A DNA stretch of 26,156 bases. Origin: RGIG3002 sp045546775 (GTDB lineage: Bacteria > Bacillota > Clostridia > Lachnospirales > Lachnospiraceae). Positions 16,626 to 23,880 of the stretch are shown piece by piece. The stretch covers positions 1 through 26,156 of the forward strand of contig JAZQDM010000015.1 of assembly GCA_045546775.1 (NCBI GenBank). The letters run 5' to 3'. Under the pieces are notes generated by a model. The model had not been told where the DNA came from and did no database searches. It worked only from the letters and a program-made list of their open reading frames with translations. Both the position numbers and the translations under genes were made by a program. Each line of letters opens with the position of its first letter. Position 1 is the first letter of the stretch.

Positions 16626-18962
16626 ATGGACATCATTTTAAAACTCAAAGAAGAATTACAAGTGGAAAAATGGCAGGTAGAAGCTGCAGTGAAATTGATT
16701 GATGAAGGGAATACCATTCCGTTCATTTCCAGATATCGTAAAGAAGCAACCGGGTCATTGAATGACGAAGTGCTTCGTAATTTGTTTGAGCGCCTTACCT
16801 ATCTTCGCAATTTGGAAGAAAAGAAAGAGCAGGTGCTTGGCAGTATTGAAGAGCAGGGCAAGTTGACGGATGAATTGAAAGAAAAAATTCTCGCGGCCCA
16901 GACTCTCGTTGTAGTGGAAGATTTGTATCGTCCGTACAGACCGAAGAGAAAGACAAGAGCAAGCGTGGCAAAAGAAAAAGGATTGGACCCGCTGGCACAA
17001 TTTATCCTTTTGCAGGAAACAGACAAGCCGGTGCTTGAAAAGGCAGAGGAGTTTGTATCCGAAGAAAAGGAAGTCAAAACGGCGCAGGAAGCGTTGCAGG
17101 GCGCAAAAGATATTATTGCAGAGAGTATTTCCGACGAGGCGGATTACCGTATTTATATCCGCAATATTACGGTGGAAGAAGGCAAAATTACAAGTACGGC
17201 AAAAGACGAGAAGACGGAGAGCGTCTATGAAATGTACTATAACTACGAAGAGCCGATTAGCAAAGTGGCAGGTCACAGAGCACTTGCACTAAACCGCGGT
17301 GAAAAAGAAAAGATTTTGACGGTAAAAGTGGAAGCTCCGGAAGAACGCATTTTGCAGTATTTGGCAAAAAAGGTCATTACGAAAGACAATCCGAATACGA
17401 CACCGATTTTGGAAGAAGTGATTGCGGACAGTTACAACAGACTGATTGCGCCTGCGATTGAACGTGAAATCCGCAATGATTTAACGGAAAAAGCAGAGGA
17501 CGGTGCCATCACCGTATTCGGTAAAAATCTGGAACAGCTTTTGTTACAGCCGCCAATTGCGGGCAAAGTCGTTCTTGGCTGGGACCCGGCGTTCCGTACC
17601 GGCTGCAAGCTGGCAGTTGTTGATGCCACGGGAAAAGTGCTTGATACAAAGGTAATTTACCCGACGGCACCGCAGAACAAAGTGGAGGAAGCAAAAGCAG
17701 AGTTAAAGAAAATTATTAAAAAATATAACGTATCTCTCATTTCCGTAGGAAACGGAACGGCTTCCAGAGAGTCCGAGCAGGTTATTGTAGAGTTATTGAA
17801 AGAGTTGGATACACCGGTGCAGTATGTCATCGTGAACGAAGCAGGGGCGTCTGTGTATTCCGCAAGTAAGCTTGCAACAGAAGAGTTCCCCAACTTTGAT
17901 GTAGGACAGAGAAGTGCGGCATCCATCGCAAGGCGTTTGCAGGACCCGCTTGCAGAGCTTGTAAAAATCGACCCGAAATCCATCGGTGTAGGCCAGTATC
18001 AGCATGATATGAACCAGAAGAAGTTAAGCGATGCCTTAAACGGAGTGGTGGAAGACAGCGTAAACAAAGTCGGTGTGGATTTGAACACTGCGTCTGCGTC
18101 TTTGTTGGAATATATTTCCGGTATTTCCAAAGTAATCGCAAAAAATATTGTAGATTACCGCGAAACGAATGGCCGCTTTGTCAATCGAAAACAGCTTCTT
18201 AAAGTGCCGAAGCTGGGACCGAAAGCTTACGAACAGTGTGCCGGATTTATGCGTATTACAGACGGGGACAACCCGCTTGATGCAACAAGTGTCCATCCGG
18301 AGTCTTACGAAGCGGCAGAAAAACTGCTGGAAACATTGGGTCTTACGATGGAAGATGTAAAAGAGGCACAGAAAAAAGCAGCTTCTGAAAAGAAAACAGC
18401 GAACAAACCAAAACAAAAACCGACTGTCAAAAAGCAGAAACAGGTTGTTGTAAAAAATACAAATACCGCTATGGGCAAAGCGCTTGCAGCAGCACTGGGC
18501 AATGCTTCTTTGAACGAGGAAGAGACAAAAAGCGCACCGGTTGCGGAAACAGGAGCTGACAGAATCGGTAACTTAGAGCGCAAAGTAAAGGACAAAGCAA
18601 AGCTTGCCAAAGAGCTTGGAATCGGTGAGATTACATTGACGGATATTTTGAAAGAGCTGGAAAAACCGGCAAGAGATCCCCGTGATGATATGCCAGCACC
18701 AATTTTACGAAGCGACGTGCTTGATATGAAAGATTTAAAACCGGGCATGGTTTTAAAAGGAACTGTGCGTAACGTCATCGACTTTGGTGTGTTTGTAGAT
18801 ATCGGCGTTCACCAGGACGGACTGGTACATATTTCTGAAATTACGAACCGCTTCATCAAACATCCGTTGGAAGCAGTTAGTGTGGGCGATATTGTGGATG
18901 TGCAAGTGTTGTCCGTAGATGTGCCGAAAAAACGTATCGGTCTTACGATGAAGATAAAATAA
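16626..18962 (+). CDS. tex: Tex family S1 RNA-binding protein
   Basis: A 778-residue Tex protein, a cytoplasmic RNA-binding factor linked to transcription and RNA turnover in other bacteria. The order of domains is standard: helical Tex_N with IPFISRYRKEATGSLND (about residues 30-50), LYRPYRPKRKTRA (about 100-112), the YqgF/RNase H-like domain from about 314 with VVLGWDPAFRTGCKLAVVD and VGNGTASRESEQ, tandem helix-hairpin-helix motifs at about 484-555 (VDLNTASASLLEYISGIS), and a C-terminal S1 domain at about 704-776 (MVLKGTVRNVIDFGVFVDIG). Between the HhH and S1 parts lies a Lys-rich and then Ala-rich stretch (about 578-645) of low complexity, which is longer than in many Tex proteins. ATG at 16626 follows AGAAAGGA. 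The ribU-like gene begins 24 bases after the stop. Confidence 0.94.
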   Translation: MDIILKLKEELQVEKWQVEAAVKLIDEGNTIPFISRYRKEATGSLNDEVLRNLFERLTYLRNLEEKKEQVLGSIEEQGKLTDELKEKILAAQTLVVVEDLYRPYRPKRKTRASVAKEKGLDPLAQFILLQETDKPVLEKAEEFVSEEKEVKTAQEALQGAKDIIAESISDEADYRIYIRNITVEEGKITSTAKDEKTESVYEMYYNYEEPISKVAGHRALALNRGEKEKILTVKVEAPEERILQYLAKKVITKDNPNTTPILEEVIADSYNRLIAPAIEREIRNDLTEKAEDGAITVFGKNLEQLLLQPPIAGKVVLGWDPAFRTGCKLAVVDATGKVLDTKVIYPTAPQNKVEEAKAELKKIIKKYNVSLISVGNGTASRESEQVIVELLKELDTPVQYVIVNEAGASVYSASKLATEEFPNFDVGQRSAASIARRLQDPLAELVKIDPKSIGVGQYQHDMNQKKLSDALNGVVEDSVNKVGVDLNTASASLLEYISGISKVIAKNIVDYRETNGRFVNRKQLLKVPKLGPKAYEQCAGFMRITDGDNPLDATSVHPESYEAAEKLLETLGLTMEDVKEAQKKAASEKKTANKPKQKPTVKKQKQVVVKNTNTAMGKALAAALGNASLNEEETKSAPVAETGADRIGNLERKVKDKAKLAKELGIGEITLTDILKELEKPARDPRDDMPAPILRSDVLDMKDLKPGMVLKGTVRNVIDFGVFVDIGVHQDGLVHISEITNRFIKHPLEAVSVGDIVDVQVLSVDVPKKRIGLTMKIK

Positions 18963-18986
18963 AAGGATAGAAGGAATTATAAAAAT

Positions 18987-19733
18987 ATGATGGAATTAAT
19001 AAAAAGTGCAGCAGATAATATCGTCTTTGTGCTGCAGTCGTTGGCTGTTGTCGTATGCCTTTTTGCAGTGGCATATATTTTTGAAAAACTGGCAAAGAAA
19101 AAGAACGGAGAAAAGGAACGTATACTTGCCACAAGAAAAATTGCGGCCATAGGCATGCTTTCAGCGATTGCTATGGTGCTCATGTTGTTTGAGATTCCGC
19201 TTTTGATGATTGCACCACCGCCATATGCGTTGGATTTTAGTGAGATTCCGGCGCTGATTGGTTCCTTTGCGTATGGGCCATGTGCAGGCGTGATGATTGA
19301 ATTTTGTAAAATTGTATTGAAGCTTCTTTTTAAACCGACTTCCACAGCGTTTGTCGGAGAATTGGCCAATTTTGCAGTGGGTTGCAGTTTTATTTTGCCG
19401 GCATCCATCGTGTATATGTTTAAGAAAAAGAAAAAAATGGCCATAATCGGAAGTGTGGTCGGAACGCTTTGTATGACTGTATTTGGGACGGCGTTCAATG
19501 CAGTCTATTTGATACCGACACTTTCTGTTGTAACCGGTTTCCCGTTGGAAGGTATCATTGCATCCGGAACAGAAATCAATCCGATGATTACCAATATTGT
19601 CAATTTTGTTGTGTTTGCAGTAGCACCGCTTAACTTGATAAAAGGAACATCGGTATCCTGTATTACAATATTGGTTTACAAAAAGCTCAGTGTAGTGCTA
19701 AAACCACAGAGCAGCCACGGGGCAAAAGCGTAA
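18987..19733 (+). CDS. ECF transporter S component, probably riboflavin (RibU-like)
   Basis: A 248-residue membrane protein of the ECF-transporter substrate-binding (S) subunit class. Residues from about 46 on carry the RibU-type pattern: RKIAAIGMLSAIAMVLML in the first core helix, then LDFSEIPALIGSFAYGPCAGVMIEFCKIVLKLL, which closely matches the conserved riboflavin-binding region of RibU, and later a NPMITNIVNFVVFAVAPLNLIKG end. It needs the shared EcfA/A'/T module, which is not in this window. An additional hydrophobic helix at residues 13-33, followed by a Lys-rich linker, precedes the six core helices and is not typical of RibU. No FMN riboswitch is visible upstream: only 24 bases separate it from tex, and AGAAGGA serves as ribosome site. 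Riboflavin as substrate is inferred from the motif. Confidence 0.8.
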   Translation: MMELIKSAADNIVFVLQSLAVVVCLFAVAYIFEKLAKKKNGEKERILATRKIAAIGMLSAIAMVLMLFEIPLLMIAPPPYALDFSEIPALIGSFAYGPCAGVMIEFCKIVLKLLFKPTSTAFVGELANFAVGCSFILPASIVYMFKKKKKMAIIGSVVGTLCMTVFGTAFNAVYLIPTLSVVTGFPLEGIIASGTEINPMITNIVNFVVFAVAPLNLIKGTSVSCITILVYKKLSVVLKPQSSHGAKA

Positions 19734-19752
19734 CTTGCACTTTGCCCTGTTT
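19720..19752 (+). terminator. Weak terminator-like hairpin at the end of the ribU-like gene
   Basis: GGGCAAA (19720-19726) pairs with TTTGCCC (19741-19747) around a 14-base loop, followed by TGTTT. It includes the stop codon at 19731-19733. The T-run is interrupted, so termination would be partial. Confidence 0.4.
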
Positions 19753-19762
19753 CCAGTATAAT
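19735..19762 (+). promoter_or_regulatory. Promoter before the YcxB-like gene and the t6A run
   Basis: TTGCAC (19735-19740), a 16-base spacer and a perfect TATAAT (19757-19762). The -35 lies just after the ribU-like stop, within the weak hairpin noted there. It probably starts the long plus-strand transcript that contains tsaE and tsaB. Confidence 0.55.
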
Positions 19763-19817
19763 AAAAGTAAGTTCCTTGCCGGAAGATGCAGGAAATAGCG
19801 AAGGTAGGAGACACAAC

Positions 19818-20297
19818 ATGGAAGTAGAATTTGACGTAAAAATAAATGCAGGCATTTTGTATGATTACATGTTAAATCACACGTATTTAAGTGCGCAAGG
19901 GCTTATTGGCTCTGTTGTGGGTGCACTGTTTATTGTAATGTTTGCCATGCAAAAGCATATGCTCTTTCTGATTGCAGGGGTAGTGATTCTTGTATATTTG
20001 CCGGGGTCTTTGTTTTTGAAGTCCAGGCAGCAGGCGATATTGAATCCGGCATTCCAAAAGCCGCTTCACTACAAGCTGGATGAGGAAGGCATTACGGTAT
20101 CCCAGGATGGTACCGAGGAAAAACAAGAGTGGAGTATGATGTACAAAGCCATTTCTACGGGCCGAAGCATCATTGTTTATACTTCCAGAGTAAATGCCTG
20201 TATTTTCCCTAAGTCGGATTTGGGCGAAAATAAGGATAAAGTGATTGAAATCATTTCTACACATATGCCACCTGCGAAAGTCAAAATAAAAAGTTAG
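19818..20297 (+). CDS. YcxB-like small membrane protein
   Basis: A 159-residue protein. The frame is open 42 bases further upstream, but TAGGAG at 19805-19810 serves the ATG at 19818. After an N-terminal VEFDVKINAGILYDYMLNHTY segment there are two close helices (about residues 30-45 and 49-65). A cytoplasmic beta-rich domain with KPLHYKLDEEGITVSQDGTEEKQEWSMMYKAISTGRSIIVYTS and a closing IFPKSDLG segment follows. This layout, with two helices and a PH-like C-terminal part, matches YcxB-like proteins of Firmicutes, whose function is unknown. It sits 12 bases before tsaE but has no evident link to tRNA modification. Confidence 0.75.
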   Translation: MEVEFDVKINAGILYDYMLNHTYLSAQGLIGSVVGALFIVMFAMQKHMLFLIAGVVILVYLPGSLFLKSRQQAILNPAFQKPLHYKLDEEGITVSQDGTEEKQEWSMMYKAISTGRSIIVYTSRVNACIFPKSDLGENKDKVIEIISTHMPPAKVKIKS

Positions 20298-20309
20298 GAA
20301 AAATCGGAT

Positions 20310-20744
20310 ATGGAAATATTTGAAACAAACAGTGCAGAAGAAACGTTTGCACTTGGAGAAAAGCTTGGAAAAGAAGCAATTGCCGGACAAGTTTTCACAC
20401 TCATCGGTGATTTGGGTGTGGGAAAAACGGTTTTCACGCAAGGCGTTGCCAAAGGCTTAGATATCACGGAACCGATAAGCAGTCCAACCTTTACGATTGT
20501 GCAGGAATACGATGAGGGACGGCTTCCGTTTTATCATTTTGATGTGTATCGCATCGGAGATGTGGAAGAGATGGAAGAAATTGGTTACGAAGATTATTTT
20601 TACGGAAACGGCATCTGTTTTATTGAGTGGGCGAATTTGATTGAAGAAATTTTGCCGGAACAATATACGCAGATTACGATTGAAAAGAATTTGGAAAAAG
20701 GATTCGATTACCGCAAAATCACTTTTGAAAAGAAGGATTTGTAA
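20310..20744 (+). CDS. tsaE: tRNA t6A biosynthesis ATPase TsaE
   Basis: A 144-residue P-loop ATPase that works with TsaB and TsaD (using threonylcarbamoyl-AMP made by TsaC/Sua5) to place the t6A modification at position 37 of ANN-decoding tRNAs. Walker A is GDLGVGKT (residues 33-40). The conserved ISSPTFTIVQEYDEG, LPFYHFDVYRIGD and GICFIEWANLIEEILP blocks follow in the expected order. Length is typical. TTAGGAAAAATCGGAT before the ATG gives a modest ribosome site. Its stop abuts the tsaB ATG, so the two are tightly coupled. Confidence 0.95.
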   Translation: MEIFETNSAEETFALGEKLGKEAIAGQVFTLIGDLGVGKTVFTQGVAKGLDITEPISSPTFTIVQEYDEGRLPFYHFDVYRIGDVEEMEEIGYEDYFYGNGICFIEWANLIEEILPEQYTQITIEKNLEKGFDYRKITFEKKDL

Positions 20745-21506
20745 ATGGAAAGAAAAGAAAAAATTTTGGCGATAGACAGTTCCGGACTCGTAGCTTCCGT
20801 GGCAGTCGTGTGCGGGGATGAGCTGATTGCCGAGTATACAATAAACCACAAAAAAACACATTCTCAGACGTTGTTGCCTATGCTGGATGAAATACGAAAC
20901 ATGGTGGAGCTTGATTTGGAAAGTATCGATGCCATCGCGGTGGCAGAAGGTCCCGGTTCTTTTACCGGACTGCGCATTGGCTCCGCAACAGCAAAAGGAC
21001 TGGGACTTGCATTGGAAAAACCGTTGATCGGAGTGCCTACTGTAGACGGACTTGCGTACAATCTTTACGGAACGGACAAACTAGTTTGTCCGATTATGGA
21101 TGCAAGAAGAAATCAGGTTTATACCGGCGTGTATCGGTTTGTCAAAGATGGAGAGGATTTTGCACTGCAGACGGTGAAAGAACAGTGTGCAGTTTCCATT
21201 GATGAAATGATTGATTTTTTGAATACAATAGGTGAGGAAGTCATTTTTCTCGGAGATGGTGTTCCGGTATTTTGTGAAAAAATAAAAGAAAAGTTGCAAG
21301 TTGCCTTTTCTTTTGCACCGGCGCATCGAAACAGACAAAGTGCGGCTTCTGTTGCAGCGCTTGCAGTGAAATATTACCGTCAGGGCAAAGTGCAGACAGC
21401 GGCAGAACACGGTCCTAATTATTTGCGCATGTCCCAAGCAGAGAGAGAACGGGCAGAAAAGGAACGGGCAGAAAAAGAGCAGACCCAAACAGAGGAGAAA
21501 CAGTGA
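20745..21506 (+). CDS. tsaB: tRNA t6A biosynthesis protein TsaB
   Basis: A 253-residue TsaB, the non-catalytic ASKHA-fold partner that dimerises with TsaD. ILAIDSSGLVASVAVV forms the first strand pair, HSQTLLPMLDEI and VAEGPGSFTGLRIGSATAKGLGLA are the family hallmarks, and PIMDARRNQVYTGVYRF follows. The protein ends in a charged tail of about 25 residues (RERAEKERAEKEQTQTEEKQ) that is longer than in typical TsaB and comes from a short DNA repeat near 21447-21478. The ATG follows the tsaE stop with no gap. The gene's end overlaps rimI by four bases (GTGA at 21503-21506). Confidence 0.95.
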   Translation: MERKEKILAIDSSGLVASVAVVCGDELIAEYTINHKKTHSQTLLPMLDEIRNMVELDLESIDAIAVAEGPGSFTGLRIGSATAKGLGLALEKPLIGVPTVDGLAYNLYGTDKLVCPIMDARRNQVYTGVYRFVKDGEDFALQTVKEQCAVSIDEMIDFLNTIGEEVIFLGDGVPVFCEKIKEKLQVAFSFAPAHRNRQSAASVAALAVKYYRQGKVQTAAEHGPNYLRMSQAERERAEKERAEKEQTQTEEKQ

Positions 21507-21937
21507 TTATATTTCGTGAAATGGAAGAACGGGACGTAGTGGCAGTCAGCCGGATAGAAGAAGAGACTTTTTCTATGCCATGGAGTCCGGAGTCTTTTTT
21601 GGAAATGATACGGGGCGATAAGTCCTATTATATAGTAGCGGAAGAAGATGGAGAAATCATCGGTTCTTGCGGTGTGTTGCAAGTGTTGGATGAAGGCAAT
21701 ATTACTAATGTAGTTGTCCGCAAAGAAAGCCGTGGTAAGGGCATCGGTCAGAAGATGCTGCAGGCTTTGATGGCGGAAGGCGAAAAAAATGGGATTACGG
21801 CATTTACTTTAGAAGTGCGGGTAAGCAATGTGCAGGCAATTCATGTGTATGAAAAATTAGGTTTTGTGTCGGAGGGCATTCGTAAAAACTTTTATGAAAA
21901 GCCCAAGGAAGATGCCTGCATTATGTGGAAGAGATAG
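21503..21937 (+). CDS. rimI: Ribosomal protein S18-alanine N-acetyltransferase
   Basis: A 144-residue GNAT acetyltransferase of the RimI type, which acetylates the N-terminal alanine of ribosomal protein S18. FREMEERDVVAVSRIEEETFSMPWSPESF matches the RimI N-terminus. VVVRKESRGKGIGQKMLQAL is the acetyl-CoA pyrophosphate-binding motif A (R/Q-x-x-G-x-G/A). LEVRVSNVQAIHVYEKLGF is motif B, and the RKNFYEKPKEDACIMW ending is typical. It starts at a GTG overlapping the tsaB stop, with GAGGAGA upstream. The position next to tsaB is conserved across Firmicutes, which supports RimI over other GNAT enzymes. Confidence 0.92.
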   Translation: MIIFREMEERDVVAVSRIEEETFSMPWSPESFLEMIRGDKSYYIVAEEDGEIIGSCGVLQVLDEGNITNVVVRKESRGKGIGQKMLQALMAEGEKNGITAFTLEVRVSNVQAIHVYEKLGFVSEGIRKNFYEKPKEDACIMWKR

Positions 21938-22057
21938 GCAGGGGTTGGAACATTTACCAATGCCGTTCATGGATGACCCAAGTTATAATAGGACTGAAAA
22001 GTTTATAGTGGCCAGGACTTTGCCGTTATTATGGCAAGAGGGCGGATGGGAGTCGAC

Positions 22058-22306
22058 ATGAGAATTTATTTGGATGCAAAAGAAACCGAACTCATTTCTG
22101 TTATTTGCAATTGCTGCAAAAAGGAACTGAATGTTGAAAACGGACTCTTAAAAGAAGAAGCAGTGCATATGAAGCATGCGTTTGGTTATTTTAGTAAAAA
22201 AGACGGACAGGTGGAACAATTCGACTTGTGTGAACAATGTTATGAAAAGATTACGGGTAAGTTTCAAATACCGGTGGAACAAAACGATGTGACAGAGTAT
22301 TTGTAA
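22058..22306 (+). CDS. Small CxxC...CxxC protein
   Basis: An 82-residue protein that I cannot assign to a named family. Two cysteine pairs, C17/C20 in CNCC and C58/C61 in CEQC, are spaced like a zinc ribbon. The central part (VHMKHAFGYFSKKDGQVEQFDL) is reminiscent of small proteins with a treble-clef-like knuckle. An upstream in-frame ATG at 22031 exists, but GGGAG at 22048-22052 is five bases before the ATG at 22058, which is taken as start. It sits between rimI and RNase Z, so a role in translation or RNA metabolism is possible but not shown. Confidence 0.75.
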   Translation: MRIYLDAKETELISVICNCCKKELNVENGLLKEEAVHMKHAFGYFSKKDGQVEQFDLCEQCYEKITGKFQIPVEQNDVTEYL

Positions 22307-22339
22307 AAACAGTAATGTTATGTGAGTGCGGATAAAAAG
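22058..22339 (+). other. Intergenic leader and upstream context of the small CxxC gene and rnz
   Basis: The gap from rimI (21938-22057) holds a TATAAT at 21984-21989 without a convincing -35, and a 5-bp hairpin (TTGCC against GGCAA around 22021-22038). The gap 22307-22364 before rnz shows no hairpin with a T-run, so the CxxC gene and rnz are probably in one transcript. Confidence 0.3.
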
Positions 22340-22364
22340 CCTGTGTTTAAGACGGAGATAGAAA

Positions 22365-23276
22365 ATGTTAGATATTTGTTTGTTAGGAACCGGAGGGATG
22401 ATGCCGCTTCCTTATCGTTGGCTGACTTCGTTGATGGCCAGATACAACGGAAAAAGTATTTTGATTGATTGCGGGGAAGGGACACAAGTTGCCATGAAAG
22501 AAAAAGGCTGGAGTCCCAAGCCGATTGATATTATATGTTTTACGCATTTTCATGCGGATCATGTGAGCGGTTTGCCGGGCATGCTTCTTACGATGGGGAA
22601 TGCAGAGCGGACGGAACCGCTTCTTATTATAGGACCCAAAGGACTTACTCGCGTAGTTTCTGCGCTACGTGTCATTGCACCGGAGCTTCCGTTTGAGATA
22701 CAGTGCATGGAAATTACAGAAAGTGAGCAGAGTTTTCAATTCGATGGATTCCGTATTGAGGCATTTCGTGTCAATCACAATGTGGTTTGCTACGGCTATA
22801 GTATTGTGGTGGAAAGAAAAGGAAAGTTTCAGCTTGAGCGGGCAAAGGAACTTGGTATTGAACAGAAATATTGGAACCGCCTGCAAAAGGGAGAGACCAT
22901 TGAAACGGACAATGGCATATTGACACCGGACATGGTTTTGGGTGAGGCAAGAAAAGGGTTAAAAGTGACCTATTGCACCGATACCCGGCCGACGGAGAGT
23001 ATTGCCCGCAATGCAGTTGGTGCAGATTTGTTTATCTGTGAAGGTATGTATGGAGAGCCGGATAAGCAGGATAAAGCAAAGGAACATAAGCATATGACTT
23101 TTTATGAGGCAGCAGCACTTGCGAAGCAGGCTGACGTAGGGGAAATGTGGTTGACGCATTACAGTCCGTCCCTAACCCATGCGGAGGAATTCATGACGGC
23201 AACAAGAAAAATTTTCCCAAGGGCATATGCCGGAAAAGACGGAAAAAGTGTGGAACTGAAATTTACAGAAGATTAA
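22365..23276 (+). CDS. rnz: Ribonuclease Z (tRNA 3' endonuclease)
   Basis: A 303-residue metallo-beta-lactamase fold protein of the tRNase Z family, which cuts the 3' trailer from tRNA precursors lacking encoded CCA. LLGTGGMMPLPYRWLTS opens the protein. The zinc-binding HFHADH motif lies at about residues 63-68 within CFTHFHADHVSGLPGMLLTMG. FRVNHNVVCYGYSI, a substrate-arm region with KFQLERAKELGIEQKYW, TPDMVLGEARKGLKVTYCTDTRP, HKHMTFYEAAALA and WLTHYSPS follow in family order. The N-terminal motif has PLPYRW where many RNase Z proteins have a TPSRxR-like sequence. Both tRNA genes at the right end lack CCA, so this enzyme's activity is needed for tRNAs of this kind. GGAGA precedes the ATG. Confidence 0.92.
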   Translation: MLDICLLGTGGMMPLPYRWLTSLMARYNGKSILIDCGEGTQVAMKEKGWSPKPIDIICFTHFHADHVSGLPGMLLTMGNAERTEPLLIIGPKGLTRVVSALRVIAPELPFEIQCMEITESEQSFQFDGFRIEAFRVNHNVVCYGYSIVVERKGKFQLERAKELGIEQKYWNRLQKGETIETDNGILTPDMVLGEARKGLKVTYCTDTRPTESIARNAVGADLFICEGMYGEPDKQDKAKEHKHMTFYEAAALAKQADVGEMWLTHYSPSLTHAEEFMTATRKIFPRAYAGKDGKSVELKFTED

Positions 23277-23296
23277 AAGAAGAACGGAGGGCGTGT

Positions 23297-23878
23297 ATGC
23301 AGCGATTTAAAGGAACAAAAGGAATGTTGATTCTGATTGTACTTGTGTGTGCAGTGATTGGATACTACTATTATATTTCAAACAAACCGGCGAAGGAAGG
23401 TACGTCACAGGAGGAAACAACAGTTGTTACGAATGTGCAAAATGTCCTTTTGCGGAATTTGGAGAGAAATTATCCGCCTACGCCAAAGGAAGTGGTGAAA
23501 TATTACGCAGACATTACGCTCTGTTTTTATAGTGAAGAATATACCGATGAAGAGTTGGAACAACTTGCATTGAAGATAAGAGAACTTTACGATGAAGAGT
23601 TCTTGGCAGCAAATCCGGAAGAAGCGTATTTGGAAGAATTGAAAAAGGATATTGCTGAATTTGAAGAAGGCCAATATTCTATGAGCGGTTATTATACTTC
23701 CAGCAGTACGGATGTATTTTTCTTTGAAGAGGACGGTTATGAGTGGGCAAGACTTTATTGTACCTTTTATATAAAGAAAGGGAAAAATACAAATGTTAAC
23801 AGTGAAGAAGTATTTGTGTTAAGAAAGGATGAGCAGGGACACTGGAAAATATATGGCTGGGACCTTGCAGATGATTAA
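23297..23878 (+). CDS. Membrane-anchored protein of unknown function
   Basis: A 193-residue protein. The frame is open 150 bases further upstream, overlapping rnz, but CGGAGGG at 23285-23291 points to the ATG at 23297. Residues 1-8 are basic and 9-28 form one helix ending in four tyrosines; the rest is an acidic domain outside the membrane. The outside part (PPTPKEVVKYYADITLCFYSEEYTDEELEQLALK, then a C-terminal FVLRKDEQGHWKIYGWDL) suggests a cystatin/NTF2-like fold and resembles proteins annotated DUF6715 in Lachnospiraceae; that assignment is from memory and tentative. It lies 20 bases after rnz and two bases before tsaD. Confidence 0.75.
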   Translation: MQRFKGTKGMLILIVLVCAVIGYYYYISNKPAKEGTSQEETTVVTNVQNVLLRNLERNYPPTPKEVVKYYADITLCFYSEEYTDEELEQLALKIRELYDEEFLAANPEEAYLEELKKDIAEFEEGQYSMSGYYTSSSTDVFFFEEDGYEWARLYCTFYIKKGKNTNVNSEEVFVLRKDEQGHWKIYGWDLADD

Positions 23879-23880
23879 AG

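Noticed and set aside
18962..18986. FMN riboswitch before the RibU-like gene
   Set aside because: The 24-base gap is far too short for that aptamer and no matching sequence lies upstream of tex.
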